A stretch of 49,703 nucleotides of DNA from contig JAGSGY010000039.1 in the NCBI GenBank assembly GCA_023954855.1, positions 1 through 49,703 on the forward strand, written 5' to 3'. Within the stretch, counting starts at the first letter, position 1, and each line of letters starts with the position of its first letter. The notes below the pieces were generated by a model. It saw nothing but the letters and a program-made list of their open reading frames with translations, did no database searches and was not told the DNA's origin. Made by a program: the position numbers and the translations under genes. This DNA comes from Pseudomonadota bacterium (GTDB taxonomy: Bacteria > Myxococcota_A > UBA796 > GCA-2862545). Shown piece after piece: positions 16,608 through 27,678 of this stretch.

Positions 16608-18389
16608 ATGGCGTCAACGACCACTCGGCCGTACCCCGAGCTCTCTATTCCCAGCATTGTGCTCGGCGCGGTGACAGGCGTGGTGCTCACCGCATCCTTC
16701 GTGTACATCGCGCTCAAGCTGGGGTTTGGGCTGTCGGGCTCTACGGTTGCCGCCATCCTCGGCTTCGTCACCCTTCGCGGCGTGATGGGACGAAAGTCCA
16801 TCGTCGAGAACAACATCAACCAGACGATCGCGTCAGGCATCAACACCGCCTCCGCCGGCGTCGTGTTCACGCTACCCGCGCTGTTCTTGATGAGTGCCAG
16901 CGACCCGTCACTGAGAGGCTTTACGGTCGGCCCACTGATCTTCGCCGCCATCGCCGGCAGCCTGATGGGCATCGTGCTGATCATCCCCCTGCGCAAGCAG
17001 ATGATCGAGTTCGAGCGGTTGAAGTTCCCGAGCGGCATGGCCGTCGCCACCCTGTTGAAGTCCCCGGGAGAGGGCAAGGAGCAGGGCCAGTACTTGATCG
17101 GAGGCGCGCTGCTCGCGGTCGCGCTCACGCTCGGTGTCAGCCTGTTCCACGTCATTCCGGAAGAGGCGGATGTGGGCGCGCTGCTGTCTCTTCCGCCATG
17201 GCTCCCCTTCGCCCTCTACATCTCGTCGGCAAACTTCGGGGCGGGCCTTCTCTCGGGCAAGGGCGGACTTCCCTTCGCGCTCGGCGGAATCCTCGCCTGG
17301 TGGGTCATCGCTCCTATCGCCGTCAACGCGGGCTGGGTGCAGGGCCACGAGCTCGCACCCGCGACGGAACTCGCTGGATGGCAGGCGGGTGAGGTCTTCT
17401 CGCAGATGCTGCGTCCCCTCGGAATCGGCATGCTGATCGGCGGCGCACTCGCCGGCGTCTTCGCGGCGCTCCCCGCAGTGACCGGCGCCATGCGCTCCCT
17501 GGCAGCCGCCGCCAAGTCCGCAAAGGAAACCGGCTCCGCGTCCGAAGAAATCGACCCCAAGTGGGTCTACGGCGGTGCCGTCGGCGCCTTCGTGCTGCTC
17601 TTCGTCGGTGCGGGCTTCTCGAGCCCGGAAATCGGCTGGGGAACGGCGGCCATCATCGCGGTGGTCGGTGCACTGTGGCTCGGTCTCGCCGGCATCATCG
17701 TCGCCCAGGCCACCGGACACACCGACATCTCCCCGCTCTCGGGCCTGTCGCTCATCGCAGTCACGCTGATGTTCTTCCTCTCGGCCGGGAACGTCGTCGC
17801 CTCCATCGTCATGGGCATGGCGGTCTGCATCGCCATCAACCAGTGCGCGGACATGATGAGTGACCTGAAGACCGGACACTTGGTCGGCTCGATTCCGCGT
17901 CAGCAGCAGATCGGTCAGCTGATCCTCTGCTGGGTGGGCCCGCTCGTCGCCATCGGCGTGCTCTACCTGCTGTGGGGAACGGCGGAGAACCCAGGCTTCG
18001 GACCCGACTCCGCGGCGTGCATCGCCGGCTCGGCCGAGTGCCTCGGCGCTCCGCAGGGTGAAGCCCTCAAAGCGACCCTCGACGCGTTGCGCAGCTCGGA
18101 CTCCGCAGTCGACAAGTACGCCGCCGGTGCGGTGATGGGCGGAGCGCTCTCGATCTTCCCCATCGGCGGCATCTCGGTGCTCGTGGGCTTGGCCATGTAC
18201 CTGCCGTTCCCGATCACACTGGCCTACGGCGTCGGCTGCGTCACCTCGATGTTCCTCGAGAAGCGCCAGGGCAAGTCCTGGGTCGGCAAGGTTCTCATTC
18301 CCGTGTCCGCCGGCCTGATCGTCGGTGAGGCCCTCACATCGCTGGGGCTCGCCCTCTACAACCTCGCCGTCGCTGGAGGTGCAGCATGA
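16608..18389 (+). CDS. OPT superfamily transporter
   Basis: A 593-residue polytopic protein with roughly fourteen hydrophobic segments. The N-terminal SIVLGAVTGVVLTASFVYIALKLGF and SIVENNINQTIASGINTASAG are the hallmark segments of the oligopeptide transporter (OPT) superfamily; LRKQMIEFERLKFPSGMA is another family motif. Members import small peptides or metal-chelator complexes using the proton gradient. The substrate cannot be assigned. GGAG precedes the start by about nine bases. The stop overlaps the ATG of the next gene (ATGA), and the two are probably functional partners. Divergent from the YhhN-like gene with 86 bases between. Confidence 0.92.
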   Translation: MASTTTRPYPELSIPSIVLGAVTGVVLTASFVYIALKLGFGLSGSTVAAILGFVTLRGVMGRKSIVENNINQTIASGINTASAGVVFTLPALFLMSASDPSLRGFTVGPLIFAAIAGSLMGIVLIIPLRKQMIEFERLKFPSGMAVATLLKSPGEGKEQGQYLIGGALLAVALTLGVSLFHVIPEEADVGALLSLPPWLPFALYISSANFGAGLLSGKGGLPFALGGILAWWVIAPIAVNAGWVQGHELAPATELAGWQAGEVFSQMLRPLGIGMLIGGALAGVFAALPAVTGAMRSLAAAAKSAKETGSASEEIDPKWVYGGAVGAFVLLFVGAGFSSPEIGWGTAAIIAVVGALWLGLAGIIVAQATGHTDISPLSGLSLIAVTLMFFLSAGNVVASIVMGMAVCIAINQCADMMSDLKTGHLVGSIPRQQQIGQLILCWVGPLVAIGVLYLLWGTAENPGFGPDSAACIAGSAECLGAPQGEALKATLDALRSSDSAVDKYAAGAVMGGALSIFPIGGISVLVGLAMYLPFPITLAYGVGCVTSMFLEKRQGKSWVGKVLIPVSAGLIVGEALTSLGLALYNLAVAGGAA

Positions 18390-19165
18390 ACCGCATCGCC
18401 CCGATGATTCTCTTGATTCTCGGAATCGGCCTGGCCGCCAGCTTTGGCGCCCGCAACGGTCCCTCGCACACGGCCTGGCGCCAAGCGAGCTGGCACCACG
18501 CCCGCCTGGCCGGCGTGCACGGCATGGAGACCGAGTCCGACGACGCCGAAGAAACCGCCGAGCTCCAGAAGGCCAAGAGCGAGGCCCTCGCCGGTCTCGT
18601 CGCCGCCGGCCTGCTGACCGAGGGCGGTGACCTCGGCGCCGCAGTGTCTGCAGCCGAAGCCCAGGTCCCCGACGTCCCCGACCCGAACACCCGCCTCAGC
18701 GAGTGGGCCGCGACTGGCGGCGCCGGCTTCGGATTCGGCGTGCTGTTGATCGGTCTCGGCGCCTTCCTCGCCCGCAAGCAGCAGGCGGCTGAAGCCGCGA
18801 GCGGCGGCGGTGAGGGCGATCTCGACTTTCCCGGCACCGTGGCTCTGCTCGTCGCAGAGGTCGGTGCGCTGGTGCCAAAGGCCGACGCGACCCCCATGGA
18901 CGAAGATGCGCCAGCGCTGCGTGCCGCCATCGAGAAGCTGCACATCGAGCACATCGGCCCACTGGTCGAAGGCCGCGGCTCGCTGATCGCCAAGCACGGC
19001 ATCGGCACCTTCGCCGAGTACTTCGGCCCCTTCTCAGCAGGCGAGCGCAACCTCAACCGCGCCTGGTCCGCCTTGACCGATGGTCACAGCGTCGTGGCTA
19101 CCGAGGCGCTCAGGGCGTCGGTGCGGGGCTTCGAGGTCGCCGCCGGCAACTGGCCGAAGACCTAG
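18386..19165 (+). CDS. Membrane protein coupled to the OPT transporter, unknown
   Basis: A 259-residue protein with an N-terminal hydrophobic helix (MILLILGIGLAASFGA), a charged Ala/Glu-rich segment, a second membrane helix (GFGFGVLLIGLGAFLAR, about residue 112-128) and a helical C-terminal domain of about 130 residues. It starts inside the stop codon of the OPT gene, so it is translationally coupled and is likely an accessory or regulatory subunit. I recognise no family. It ends three bases before the stop of a convergent gene. Confidence 0.75.
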   Translation: MNRIAPMILLILGIGLAASFGARNGPSHTAWRQASWHHARLAGVHGMETESDDAEETAELQKAKSEALAGLVAAGLLTEGGDLGAAVSAAEAQVPDVPDPNTRLSEWAATGGAGFGFGVLLIGLGAFLARKQQAAEAASGGGEGDLDFPGTVALLVAEVGALVPKADATPMDEDAPALRAAIEKLHIEHIGPLVEGRGSLIAKHGIGTFAEYFGPFSAGERNLNRAWSALTDGHSVVATEALRASVRGFEVAAGNWPKT

Positions 19166-19168
19166 AGT

Positions 19169-19498
19169 CTAGAGGTCCGCCAGGACAATCGCGGCGATCA
19201 TGACAGCGTAGATGCCTACGTACATCATGATGAACAGCGTGTACGCGCAGCCAAGGCCCGAGGCGGCACCACCGCCGTACAGGCCGATGTTCGTGTACGC
19301 CCGCGCGTCGTTCTCGAGGTGTTGGCCGTGAACCGAGTAGGCCAGGTAGAGGCTGATCACGCCGAGCACGGTGCCGGACATGACGCCCATGATGCTCGTA
19401 CAGCAGACGGTCGCGAGCAAGATCAGCGCTGTCACCGCCAAGAACGCCGACGCCCTGGATGTTGCAAGCTGCCGCTCGTTATCGGCCTCGAAGCTCAT
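19169..19498 (-). CDS. Small membrane protein, unknown
   Basis: A 109-residue protein with an N-terminal charged stretch, a long hydrophobic region that probably forms two helices (about 18-55), a polar loop (HGQHLENDARAYTN) and a third helix near the C-terminus (FIMMYVGIYAVMIAAIVLA). It resembles DUF4190-type small membrane proteins in layout only. Its ATG overlaps the TGA of the CBS-domain gene upstream (ATGA), so it is co-expressed with that protein. Confidence 0.72.
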   Translation of the reverse strand: MSFEADNERQLATSRASAFLAVTALILLATVCCTSIMGVMSGTVLGVISLYLAYSVHGQHLENDARAYTNIGLYGGGAASGLGCAYTLFIMMYVGIYAVMIAAIVLADL

Positions 19499-19950
19499 TT
19501 CCGAAGGCTCGCTTCGAGCTGCGCCACGAAGGACGGGTCTTCTTCGGCGTGTGCGAGCAAGGAGCGCACCATCTGAAGGAAGTCGGCCTCGGTCAGGATG
19601 CCCACCAGCTTGTTGCCCTCGACGACGGGCAGGCAGCCGTACTTGTGTTCCACCATCAGCCGCGCGGCCTCGGTGAGCGGCGTGTCGGGTGAGACCGTCG
19701 CCACCTTCTTGCGCATCATCTCGCGCACAAGGGTGCGTGCTTTCTGAACGAGCTGCTCGACGCGCGGACCCGTGTGCAGCGAGGCGCGCAGCAGATCTTT
19801 GTGCGTCACGAGTCCGACCAGTGTGTCGCGGTTCTCGACCACCGGAAGATGGCGGAACCGGCGAAGGCCCATCAGCTCTTCGGCCGTGACAATGGGATCA
19901 TCCGCACCCAGCGTGACGACATCCCGGCTCATGATCTGCGCGACTTTCAT
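19495..19950 (-). CDS. Two-CBS-domain protein
   Basis: A 151-residue cytoplasmic protein made of a pair of CBS domains (a Bateman module). The first runs from MKVAQIMSRDVVTLGADDPI to HLPVVENRDTLVGLVTHKDLL, the second from VREMMRKKVATVSPDTPL to GCLPVVEGNKLVGILTEADFL. Such modules bind adenine nucleotides and regulate partner proteins. No catalytic domain is attached, so it is a stand-alone sensor whose partner is unknown; the overlapping small membrane protein is a candidate. The start MKVAQIM fits the domain border; a frame five codons longer lacks support. Confidence 0.9.
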   Translation of the reverse strand: MKVAQIMSRDVVTLGADDPIVTAEELMGLRRFRHLPVVENRDTLVGLVTHKDLLRASLHTGPRVEQLVQKARTLVREMMRKKVATVSPDTPLTEAARLMVEHKYGCLPVVEGNKLVGILTEADFLQMVRSLLAHAEEDPSFVAQLEASLRK

Positions 19951-20027
19951 AGCGACTCCAGGCACGCAGCCTACCTCACGCGATGACGCCGGGCCCCCCC
20001 ATTGTCCGCAGCACCCCGAGGCAGTCC

Positions 20028-20468
20028 TCAGCGGTCCTCGGTCATCGTCTGGAAGACCGCGCCGAGATCGAAGTAGACCCGGTCCCGCACGACGCGTCCC
20101 CCTTCGAACTCCAGCCAGTGCACTTGGGCGGAAGCGATCGGCGCGCCTCCCTTGGGATGGGGGGCCTGCAGGGACACGCGGACGACGACCGCATCCCCGT
20201 CGCGAACGGTGGCTTCGATGGTCTTCACACCGCCAGGCATGACCTTGTGAATGCCGGAAATCCAGCTCCGCAGACCCTCGCGCCCGAGCGCAGGCGTCTG
20301 CCCCGGCGACATGGTGACCCCTTCGAAGTCTTCGGCGATCAGGGCATCGAGGTCGGTGAAATCGGCGCTATTGAACATCGCGATGTACGCAGCGGCCGCG
20401 TCCTCCTGAGAGCCAGCTTGGGCCGGGCCGGCGAGAAGCAAGATTGGAAGAAGAAGGTGGCGGATCAT
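20028..20468 (-). CDS. Exported SnoaL/NTF2-like protein
   Basis: A 146-residue protein with a signal peptide (MIRHLLLPILLLAGPAQAG) and an NTF2-fold domain: DAAAAYIAMFNSADFTDLDALIAEDFEGV, then GREGLRSWISGIHKVMPGG, VVVRVSLQ and VHWLEFEGGRVVRDRVYFD. SnoaL-like proteins are small cone-shaped binding or isomerase domains; the ligand here is unknown and the periplasmic location is unusual. Its ATG overlaps the stop of the upstream membrane protein gene. It is probably the third gene of a MarR-controlled operon. Confidence 0.82.
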   Translation of the reverse strand: MIRHLLLPILLLAGPAQAGSQEDAAAAYIAMFNSADFTDLDALIAEDFEGVTMSPGQTPALGREGLRSWISGIHKVMPGGVKTIEATVRDGDAVVVRVSLQAPHPKGGAPIASAQVHWLEFEGGRVVRDRVYFDLGAVFQTMTEDR

Positions 20469-21016
20469 GAGGCCTCCTGAAGGGCTGTTGTGGGTTGAAG
20501 GGAACGAAGAGAGAGGGCGCCCATCACCGCGCCGAAGGCATCGCAGATGAGGTCGAGCATCGTGTCGTCAAGGCCCTTCTGGGCCACGAACCAGCCGCCT
20601 TGATCGGCGGTGAACTCAAAGACCTCCCACCCGGCGCCCAGGCCCAGCGCTGCGAGCGCGATGAGGCCGACGCCCGCAGAAGGGCGGCTCTGAGCCAAGC
20701 AGCGTGCGGCCCACGCGAAGGCCAGCACGTGTACGACCTTGTCGTAGATGACTGAGCTCTCGTACAGGCCGAGCCCCATGCCGAGCAGAATGTGGGCGGC
20801 GACCAGCCACGCCCATCCCCGAAACAGGATCGAGTTCGAGCGCGCCCCGCCGGCCCGGAGGCAGAGTACCGAAGCCAGTGACAGGGCGGACACGAGGCCG
20901 AACACCGGCCCGCGCGAAGGGGTTGCGACCACCGCGAACAGGGCACTCATCCAAAGCAGCCCGGCGGCACTTTTGTTGCCCAGGCAACTAATAGTACAGC
21001 GAAAAAAAGGACTCAT
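20465..21016 (-). CDS. Small polytopic membrane protein in MarR operon (VanZ-like layout)
   Basis: A 183-residue protein with four or five hydrophobic helices and a DK-VVHVLAFAWAAR motif, reminiscent of VanZ/DUF2238-type membrane proteins (DKxxHxxAF). Function unknown. The ATG at 21016 overlaps the stop of marR (ATGA). However, a palindrome matching the marR operator sits inside the first codons (20975-20988). The in-frame ATG at 20950 (MSALFAVVATP) may therefore be the true start, with the palindrome in its leader. Neither start has a strong ribosome-binding site. The stop overlaps the start of the SnoaL-like gene. Confidence 0.72.
   Translation of the reverse strand: MSPFFRCTISCLGNKSAAGLLWMSALFAVVATPSRGPVFGLVSALSLASVLCLRAGGARSNSILFRGWAWLVAAHILLGMGLGLYESSVIYDKVVHVLAFAWAARCLAQSRPSAGVGLIALAALGLGAGWEVFEFTADQGGWFVAQKGLDDTMLDLICDAFGAVMGALSLRSLQPTTALQEAS
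20975..20988. promoter_or_regulatory. Palindromic MarR-type operator, copy 2
   Basis: GTTGCC-CA-GGCAAC is a palindrome with six-base arms. Read on the minus strand with its flank (CTATTAGTTGCC...GGGCAACAA), it matches the site in front of marR at 19 of 22 positions. It lies 25-38 bases upstream of the alternative start 20950, or within the first codons if 21016 is used. Probable second MarR site controlling the downstream membrane protein and SnoaL-like genes. Confidence 0.6.
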
Positions 21017-21453
21017 CGCAGATCTGCCTCGAGGCCGTCGAGAACGCGCTCCAGGGCAGCGAGGTCCTCAGCGGCGAACCGGCCGAACAACTGCTCGCGC
21101 AGCGCGACGACCCTGGGCACCAGTCCGTCCAAGAGAGCATGGCCGGCATCGGTCAGAAACACCCGCTGGCGGCGGCGGTCTTCGATGTCACGGCGGCGAA
21201 CCACCAGGTTGCGTGCCACCAAGGCATCGACCAGCCGGGTGATGTTGGCCCGGTCGTCGAGATCGGGATCGACGAGTTCTCCTTGGATCCGACCATCGGC
21301 CTCGTGCAGGCGCATCATCACGAAGAACTGCGCAGAAGACAGCCCAGCGTCGAAGCCCTCGAGTGAGCGGTCGAGCTGCCTGCGAAGCAGCCTTGCGACC
21401 CGCCGAAGTCGGTAGGCGTGCGCGTGATGGAGGGGATGTGCGAAGTCGTTCAT
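21013..21453 (-). CDS. MarR family transcriptional regulator
   Basis: A 146-residue winged helix-turn-helix regulator. The N-terminal dimerisation helix (RLRRVARLLRRQLDRSLEGF) is followed by the HTH (RANITRLVDALVARNLVVRRR) and the wing with the family's basic pattern (RRDIEDRRRQRVFLTDAGHALL). MarR proteins usually repress a small neighbouring set of genes and release DNA on binding phenolic ligands or oxidation. No Cys is present, so ligand rather than thiol control is likely. A palindrome lies directly before its start codon, indicating autorepression. Heads a probable three-gene operon. Confidence 0.92.
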   Translation of the reverse strand: MNDFAHPLHHAHAYRLRRVARLLRRQLDRSLEGFDAGLSSAQFFVMMRLHEADGRIQGELVDPDLDDRANITRLVDALVARNLVVRRRDIEDRRRQRVFLTDAGHALLDGLVPRVVALREQLFGRFAAEDLAALERVLDGLEADLR

Positions 21454-21457
21454 GATT

Positions 21458-21471
21458 GTTGCCTAAGCAAC
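21458..21471. promoter_or_regulatory. Palindromic MarR-type operator, copy 1 (marR leader)
   Basis: GTTGC-CTAA-GCAAC with extra symmetry at the flanks, ending five bases before the marR start codon. It would cover the ribosome-binding region and sit just downstream of a TATTCG -10-like element on the minus strand. Bound MarR would block its own transcription. It closely matches the second site inside the operon. Confidence 0.65.
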
Positions 21472-21588
21472 GAATAGCTCAACGACCTGTGGGGTGCAAC
21501 CTCGCGTCCATTGCACCCGCCACAGCGCCTCATTACTTCCGCCGACCACCAGCCCGAGCCGAGCCTTGGGCACATCGAGGTGAGCGCC

Positions 21589-22215
21589 ATGCGCATGATC
21601 TTCATCGGTCCCCCAGGAGCAGGAAAGGGCACCCAAGCCGCGCGACTCGTCGAGCGGTACGCCATTCCCCACATCTCGACGGGCGACATGTTCCGTGCCG
21701 CGGTCAAGGCCGGTACCCCCATGGGCAAGGCCGCCGCCGAGTGCATGAACAAGGGCGAGTTGGTCGGCGACGACATCGTCATCGGCATGGTCCGCGAGCG
21801 CATCGCCCAGGACGACGCCAAGGACGGCTTCCTGCTCGACGGCTTCCCGCGCACCGTGCCGCAAGCCGAGGCCCTCAAGTCCGCACTCGTGACCGACGGG
21901 CTCAGCCTCGACGCCGTGTTGCTTCTCGAGGTCCCGGACCAGCTCATCGTCGACCGCATCACCGGCCGCCGCAGCGACCCGGAGACCGGCGCGATCTACC
22001 ACCTGACCTTCAGCCCGCCGCCGGCCGAGGTCGCCGACCGTCTGGTGCACCGCAAGGACGACACCGAAGAGGCGTGTCGCTCGCGTCTGGACGCGTACCA
22101 CAGCCAAACGGCTCCGCTGGTGCCCTTCTACGAGGCGGAAGGTCTGCTCAAGCGCGTCGATGGCGTAGGCAAGCCCGACGACGTCACCGGTCGCATCGTG
22201 ACTGTGCTCGGCTGA
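21589..22215 (+). CDS. adk: Adenylate kinase
   Basis: A 208-residue adenylate kinase that interconverts ATP + AMP and 2 ADP. The P-loop GPPGAGKGTQ is at 8-17; STGDMFR and DGFPRT form the AMP site; TGRRSDPETGAIYHLTF starts the lid, and RKDDTEEACRSRL ends it. The lid lacks the four zinc-binding Cys, so it is the zinc-free type. The start at 21589 is preceded by CGAGGTGAG; a second ATG two codons later is possible, and a longer frame is not supported. Divergent from marR. Confidence 0.96.
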   Translation: MRMIFIGPPGAGKGTQAARLVERYAIPHISTGDMFRAAVKAGTPMGKAAAECMNKGELVGDDIVIGMVRERIAQDDAKDGFLLDGFPRTVPQAEALKSALVTDGLSLDAVLLLEVPDQLIVDRITGRRSDPETGAIYHLTFSPPPAEVADRLVHRKDDTEEACRSRLDAYHSQTAPLVPFYEAEGLLKRVDGVGKPDDVTGRIVTVLG

Positions 22216-22240
22216 GTCTCAGATCCGTTATGGCTTGCCC

Positions 22241-22669
22241 ATGGCGGATGAGCTCCCGATCAACGAACGCATCACCGTGCCCGGAGGCGCACTCCGGGTC
22301 GAAGCGGCTCGTGCGGGTGGACCCGGCGGTCAGCACGTCAACACGACCGAGACCAAGATTCACCTGTTCCTGAATCTCGAAGCCTCGACGCTCCATCCGG
22401 CCGTGCTTCGGCGTATTCGAGACGCTCGCGGCGGTGACATCAGCCGCGCCGGTGAGCTCCGCGTGACGTGTGCCGCCTCACGCAGTCGCCACGCCAACCT
22501 CGAAGAGGCTCGGGCGCGGCTGGCAGCGCTCATCCGCGCGCATTTGGTGCCCCCGAAACGTCGCAAGAAGACCCGGCCCACTCGCGCCTCGAAAGAGCGG
22601 CGTGTGTCTGGCAAGAAGAAGCGCGGACAGGTCAAGGCTGGGCGGCGACGCGTCAATCGCGACGACTAG
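22241..22669 (+). CDS. arfB: Peptidyl-tRNA hydrolase / ribosome rescue factor ArfB-like
   Basis: A 142-residue protein with the class I release factor GGQ motif in AGGPGGQHVNTTETKI (about 27-42). It is followed by the small domain and a very basic C-terminal tail (KRRKKTRPTRASKERR) like the one ArfB/YaeJ/ICT1 inserts into the empty mRNA channel of stalled ribosomes. It has no codon-recognition domain, matching ArfB. Start ATG at 22241 was chosen; an upstream in-frame TTG adds two residues. It lies 25 bases downstream of adk and may share its transcript. Confidence 0.93.
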   Translation: MADELPINERITVPGGALRVEAARAGGPGGQHVNTTETKIHLFLNLEASTLHPAVLRRIRDARGGDISRAGELRVTCAASRSRHANLEEARARLAALIRAHLVPPKRRKKTRPTRASKERRVSGKKKRGQVKAGRRRVNRDD

Positions 22670-22680
22670 CTGCTGAGAGC

Positions 22681-23022
22681 CTAGGCCCCGACGTCGAGCA
22701 GCTCGACCTCGAACACGAGAGTGGAGTTGGGTGGGATCAGTCCCGGGTAGCCGCCTTCCCCATAGGCGAGGTGACTGGGGATGGTGAGCTTGCGCTTGCC
22801 GCCGACCTTCATGCCGAGCACTCCCTGGTCCCAGCCGGCGATGACCATGCCGGTGCCGAGCTGGAAGCCGAACGGCTGCCCACGGTCCACCGATGAGTCG
22901 AACTTGGTCCCGTCGGTGAGCCATCCCGTGTAGTGCACGCGCACTTTGGTGCTTCGCGTCGCTTCATCGCCATGTCCGACTACCAGATCTTCAACCTCGA
23001 GCTGTGCCAAGCGGCCCTCCAT
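22681..23022 (-). CDS. FKBP-type peptidyl-prolyl isomerase (single domain)
   Basis: A 113-residue cytoplasmic FKBP. It shows [20 protein letters not shown], then [35 protein letters not shown] and the final [11 protein letters not shown]. All pocket residues (Tyr, Phe-Asp, Val-Ile, Trp, Tyr, Phe) are present. There is no signal peptide, unlike many relatives. It is closely similar in pattern to the domains of the triple-FKBP gene at the left edge, so the genome carries several family members. Convergent with arfB, eleven bases apart. Confidence 0.94.
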   Translation of the reverse strand: MEGRLAQLEVEDLVVGHGDEATRSTKVRVHYTGWLTDGTKFDSSVDRGQPFGFQLGTGMVIAGWDQGVLGMKVGGKRKLTIPSHLAYGEGGYPGLIPPNSTLVFEVELLDVGA

Positions 23023-23488
23023 GCCCGGGGTTTACCACGAGACCCAAAATCGATGAATGCCCGCCGATCCCGTCGGAGGATCCTCCACGATCCACGGCCC
23101 CCAAAACCACGCGGCGCGCGGGGATCTATGCGCATTCACAGGGATCTGAGGCGATCGACTGTGCATTTTCCACTGAGAAAAAAACCGCTGGGGACAACCA
23201 GTGGATGACCGTGGAAGGACGTATGGAGAATCTTCGCCACGATCCTGAGGTGCCCACCGTTACGCCATCGTCGTCACTGTGGACGTTGTGGAGAATCAAA
23301 CGGCCGTCATCCACAGGACGAGAACCCTACATCTTGGGGTTGCCCGCCTTTCGGGCCCCCAGATATTGTGTCGGGGCTGCTGCACGAGGGCAGTCGCTTC
23401 CACCACCCCCGCGCTGGTTTCCCAGACCGGTGCACGGCGGCGGATGCACCTCGTTTTCCCCCTCCCCCCCAAAACGCAAGAGAAACCG
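23023..23488 (+). promoter_or_regulatory. Long leader/promoter region upstream of nrdJ
   Basis: A 466-base region without a convincing gene. From left to right it holds: a hairpin CCACTG...CAGTGG (23170-23204) with an inner CTGG/CCAG; a cluster of TCCACA-containing nonamers resembling DnaA boxes (TGTGGACGT and TGTGGAGAA head-to-tail at 23278-23295, and TCATCCACA in opposite orientation at 23307-23315, the last two each one mismatch from consensus); a possible promoter TTGCCC-N18-TATTGT (23340-23369). No cobalamin riboswitch core could be found. The pattern suggests replication-linked control of the reductase, which is inference. Confidence 0.45.
23356..23371. promoter_or_regulatory. NrdR-box-like site
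   Basis: CCCCCAGATATTGTGT matches the NrdR consensus (ACACWATATATWGTGT) at 12 of 16 positions, with the right half (ATATTGTGT) almost perfect and the left half poor. It covers the proposed -10 element of nrdJ, which is where NrdR usually binds. NrdR sites normally come in pairs about 31 bases apart; no good partner is seen, so confidence is low. Confidence 0.3.
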
Positions 23489-27122
<3,634 letters not shown>

Positions 27123-27124
<2 letters not shown>

Positions 27125-27245
27125 GACGGATGGTTGGGCGGCCGAGAGGTCGGAGTGCTTGGGTCTTCGCGTCGGCGCGTACAGAAGTACGCTTGACGCT
27201 GGACCCGGCGCCCTCCACCCTCTCGGCCAGCCCACCCACCGTCTC
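27123..27245 (+). ncRNA. 123-nt near-continuous hairpin at the 3' end of nrdJ (structured RNA or inverted-repeat element)
   Basis: Nested arms pair in strict order from outside to inside: GAGACGG/CCGTCTC, GGGC/GCCC, GGCCGAGAGG/CCTCTCGGCC (ten perfect pairs), GGAG/CTCC, GGGTC/GACCC, GCGTC/GACGC and GCGTAC/GTACGC, closed by an AGAA loop at 27183-27186. About 46 base pairs form, interrupted only by small internal loops. The outer arm begins at the second base of the nrdJ stop codon. There is no T run directly after it, so it is not a simple terminator. It could be a 3'-UTR RNA structure that stabilises the transcript, a processed small RNA, or a palindromic mobile repeat; CTGAG occurs at both ends (27121 and 27245) as a possible duplication. 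The structure is seen; the role is not. Confidence 0.6.
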
Positions 27246-27265
27246 TGAGTGGTTCTCGCTTTAGG

Positions 27266-27295
27266 CCGCGTTTCCTCCGGGGACGCGGTCCTTTT
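27266..27295 (+). terminator. Probable rho-independent terminator of nrdJ
   Basis: CCGCGT and ACGCGG pair across an 11-base loop and are followed by TCCTTTT. It lies about 20 bases past the large hairpin and before the convergent VOC gene. The T run exists only on the plus strand, so it serves nrdJ. Confidence 0.6.
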
Positions 27296-27306
27296 CGTTG
27301 GAGGGC

Positions 27307-27678
27307 CTACTTGCTCGCGAAAGCGAGGATGTGGCCATCGGGGTCTCGGCTATAGGCAGCCTGGTCGCCCCAGTCTCGAAGCTGGATTGGCGAGAGCCCG
27401 GTGGCGCCAGCCTGAACGGCGCGGTCATGGGCGGCGGCCGGGTCCTCCACCCGAAGATAGAGCTCGGCACGACTGTGCTGACGGGTCCCGGTATGGACGG
27501 CTCCTTCGAAGAGCCCCGCGACACCATCGACGGGCATCAGACCGAGGATGGCTCCCTCGGAGAGCTCGAACTCGGTCATTCCAGGCACGTCGAGGCGCGG
27601 CTGTTTGCCGAGCGCCTCGGCGTAGAAGGCGGTGCTGACGGCCTGATCCGCGACGTAGAGAATGAAGTGGGCGCTCAC
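27307..27678 (-). CDS. VOC-superfamily (glyoxalase/bleomycin-resistance-like) protein
   Basis: A 123-residue protein with a full VOC-like domain: HFILYVADQAVSTAFYAEALG at the start, a middle LYLRVEDPAAAHDRAVQAGA, and the terminal DWGDQAAYSRDPDGHILAFAS that is typical of the family. VOC proteins use a metal for isomerase, dioxygenase or drug-binding roles; none can be picked here. Its ATG overlaps the stop of the cytochrome c peroxidase gene (ATGA), so it is the third gene of that operon. Confidence 0.88.
   Translation of the reverse strand: MSAHFILYVADQAVSTAFYAEALGKQPRLDVPGMTEFELSEGAILGLMPVDGVAGLFEGAVHTGTRQHSRAELYLRVEDPAAAHDRAVQAGATGLSPIQLRDWGDQAAYSRDPDGHILAFASK

Noticed and set aside
23023-23488. 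A cobalamin riboswitch upstream of the B12-dependent reductase
   Set aside because: Looked for because of the enzyme, but the conserved core and B12 box were not found by eye; only a hairpin and DNA-site-like repeats are visible.
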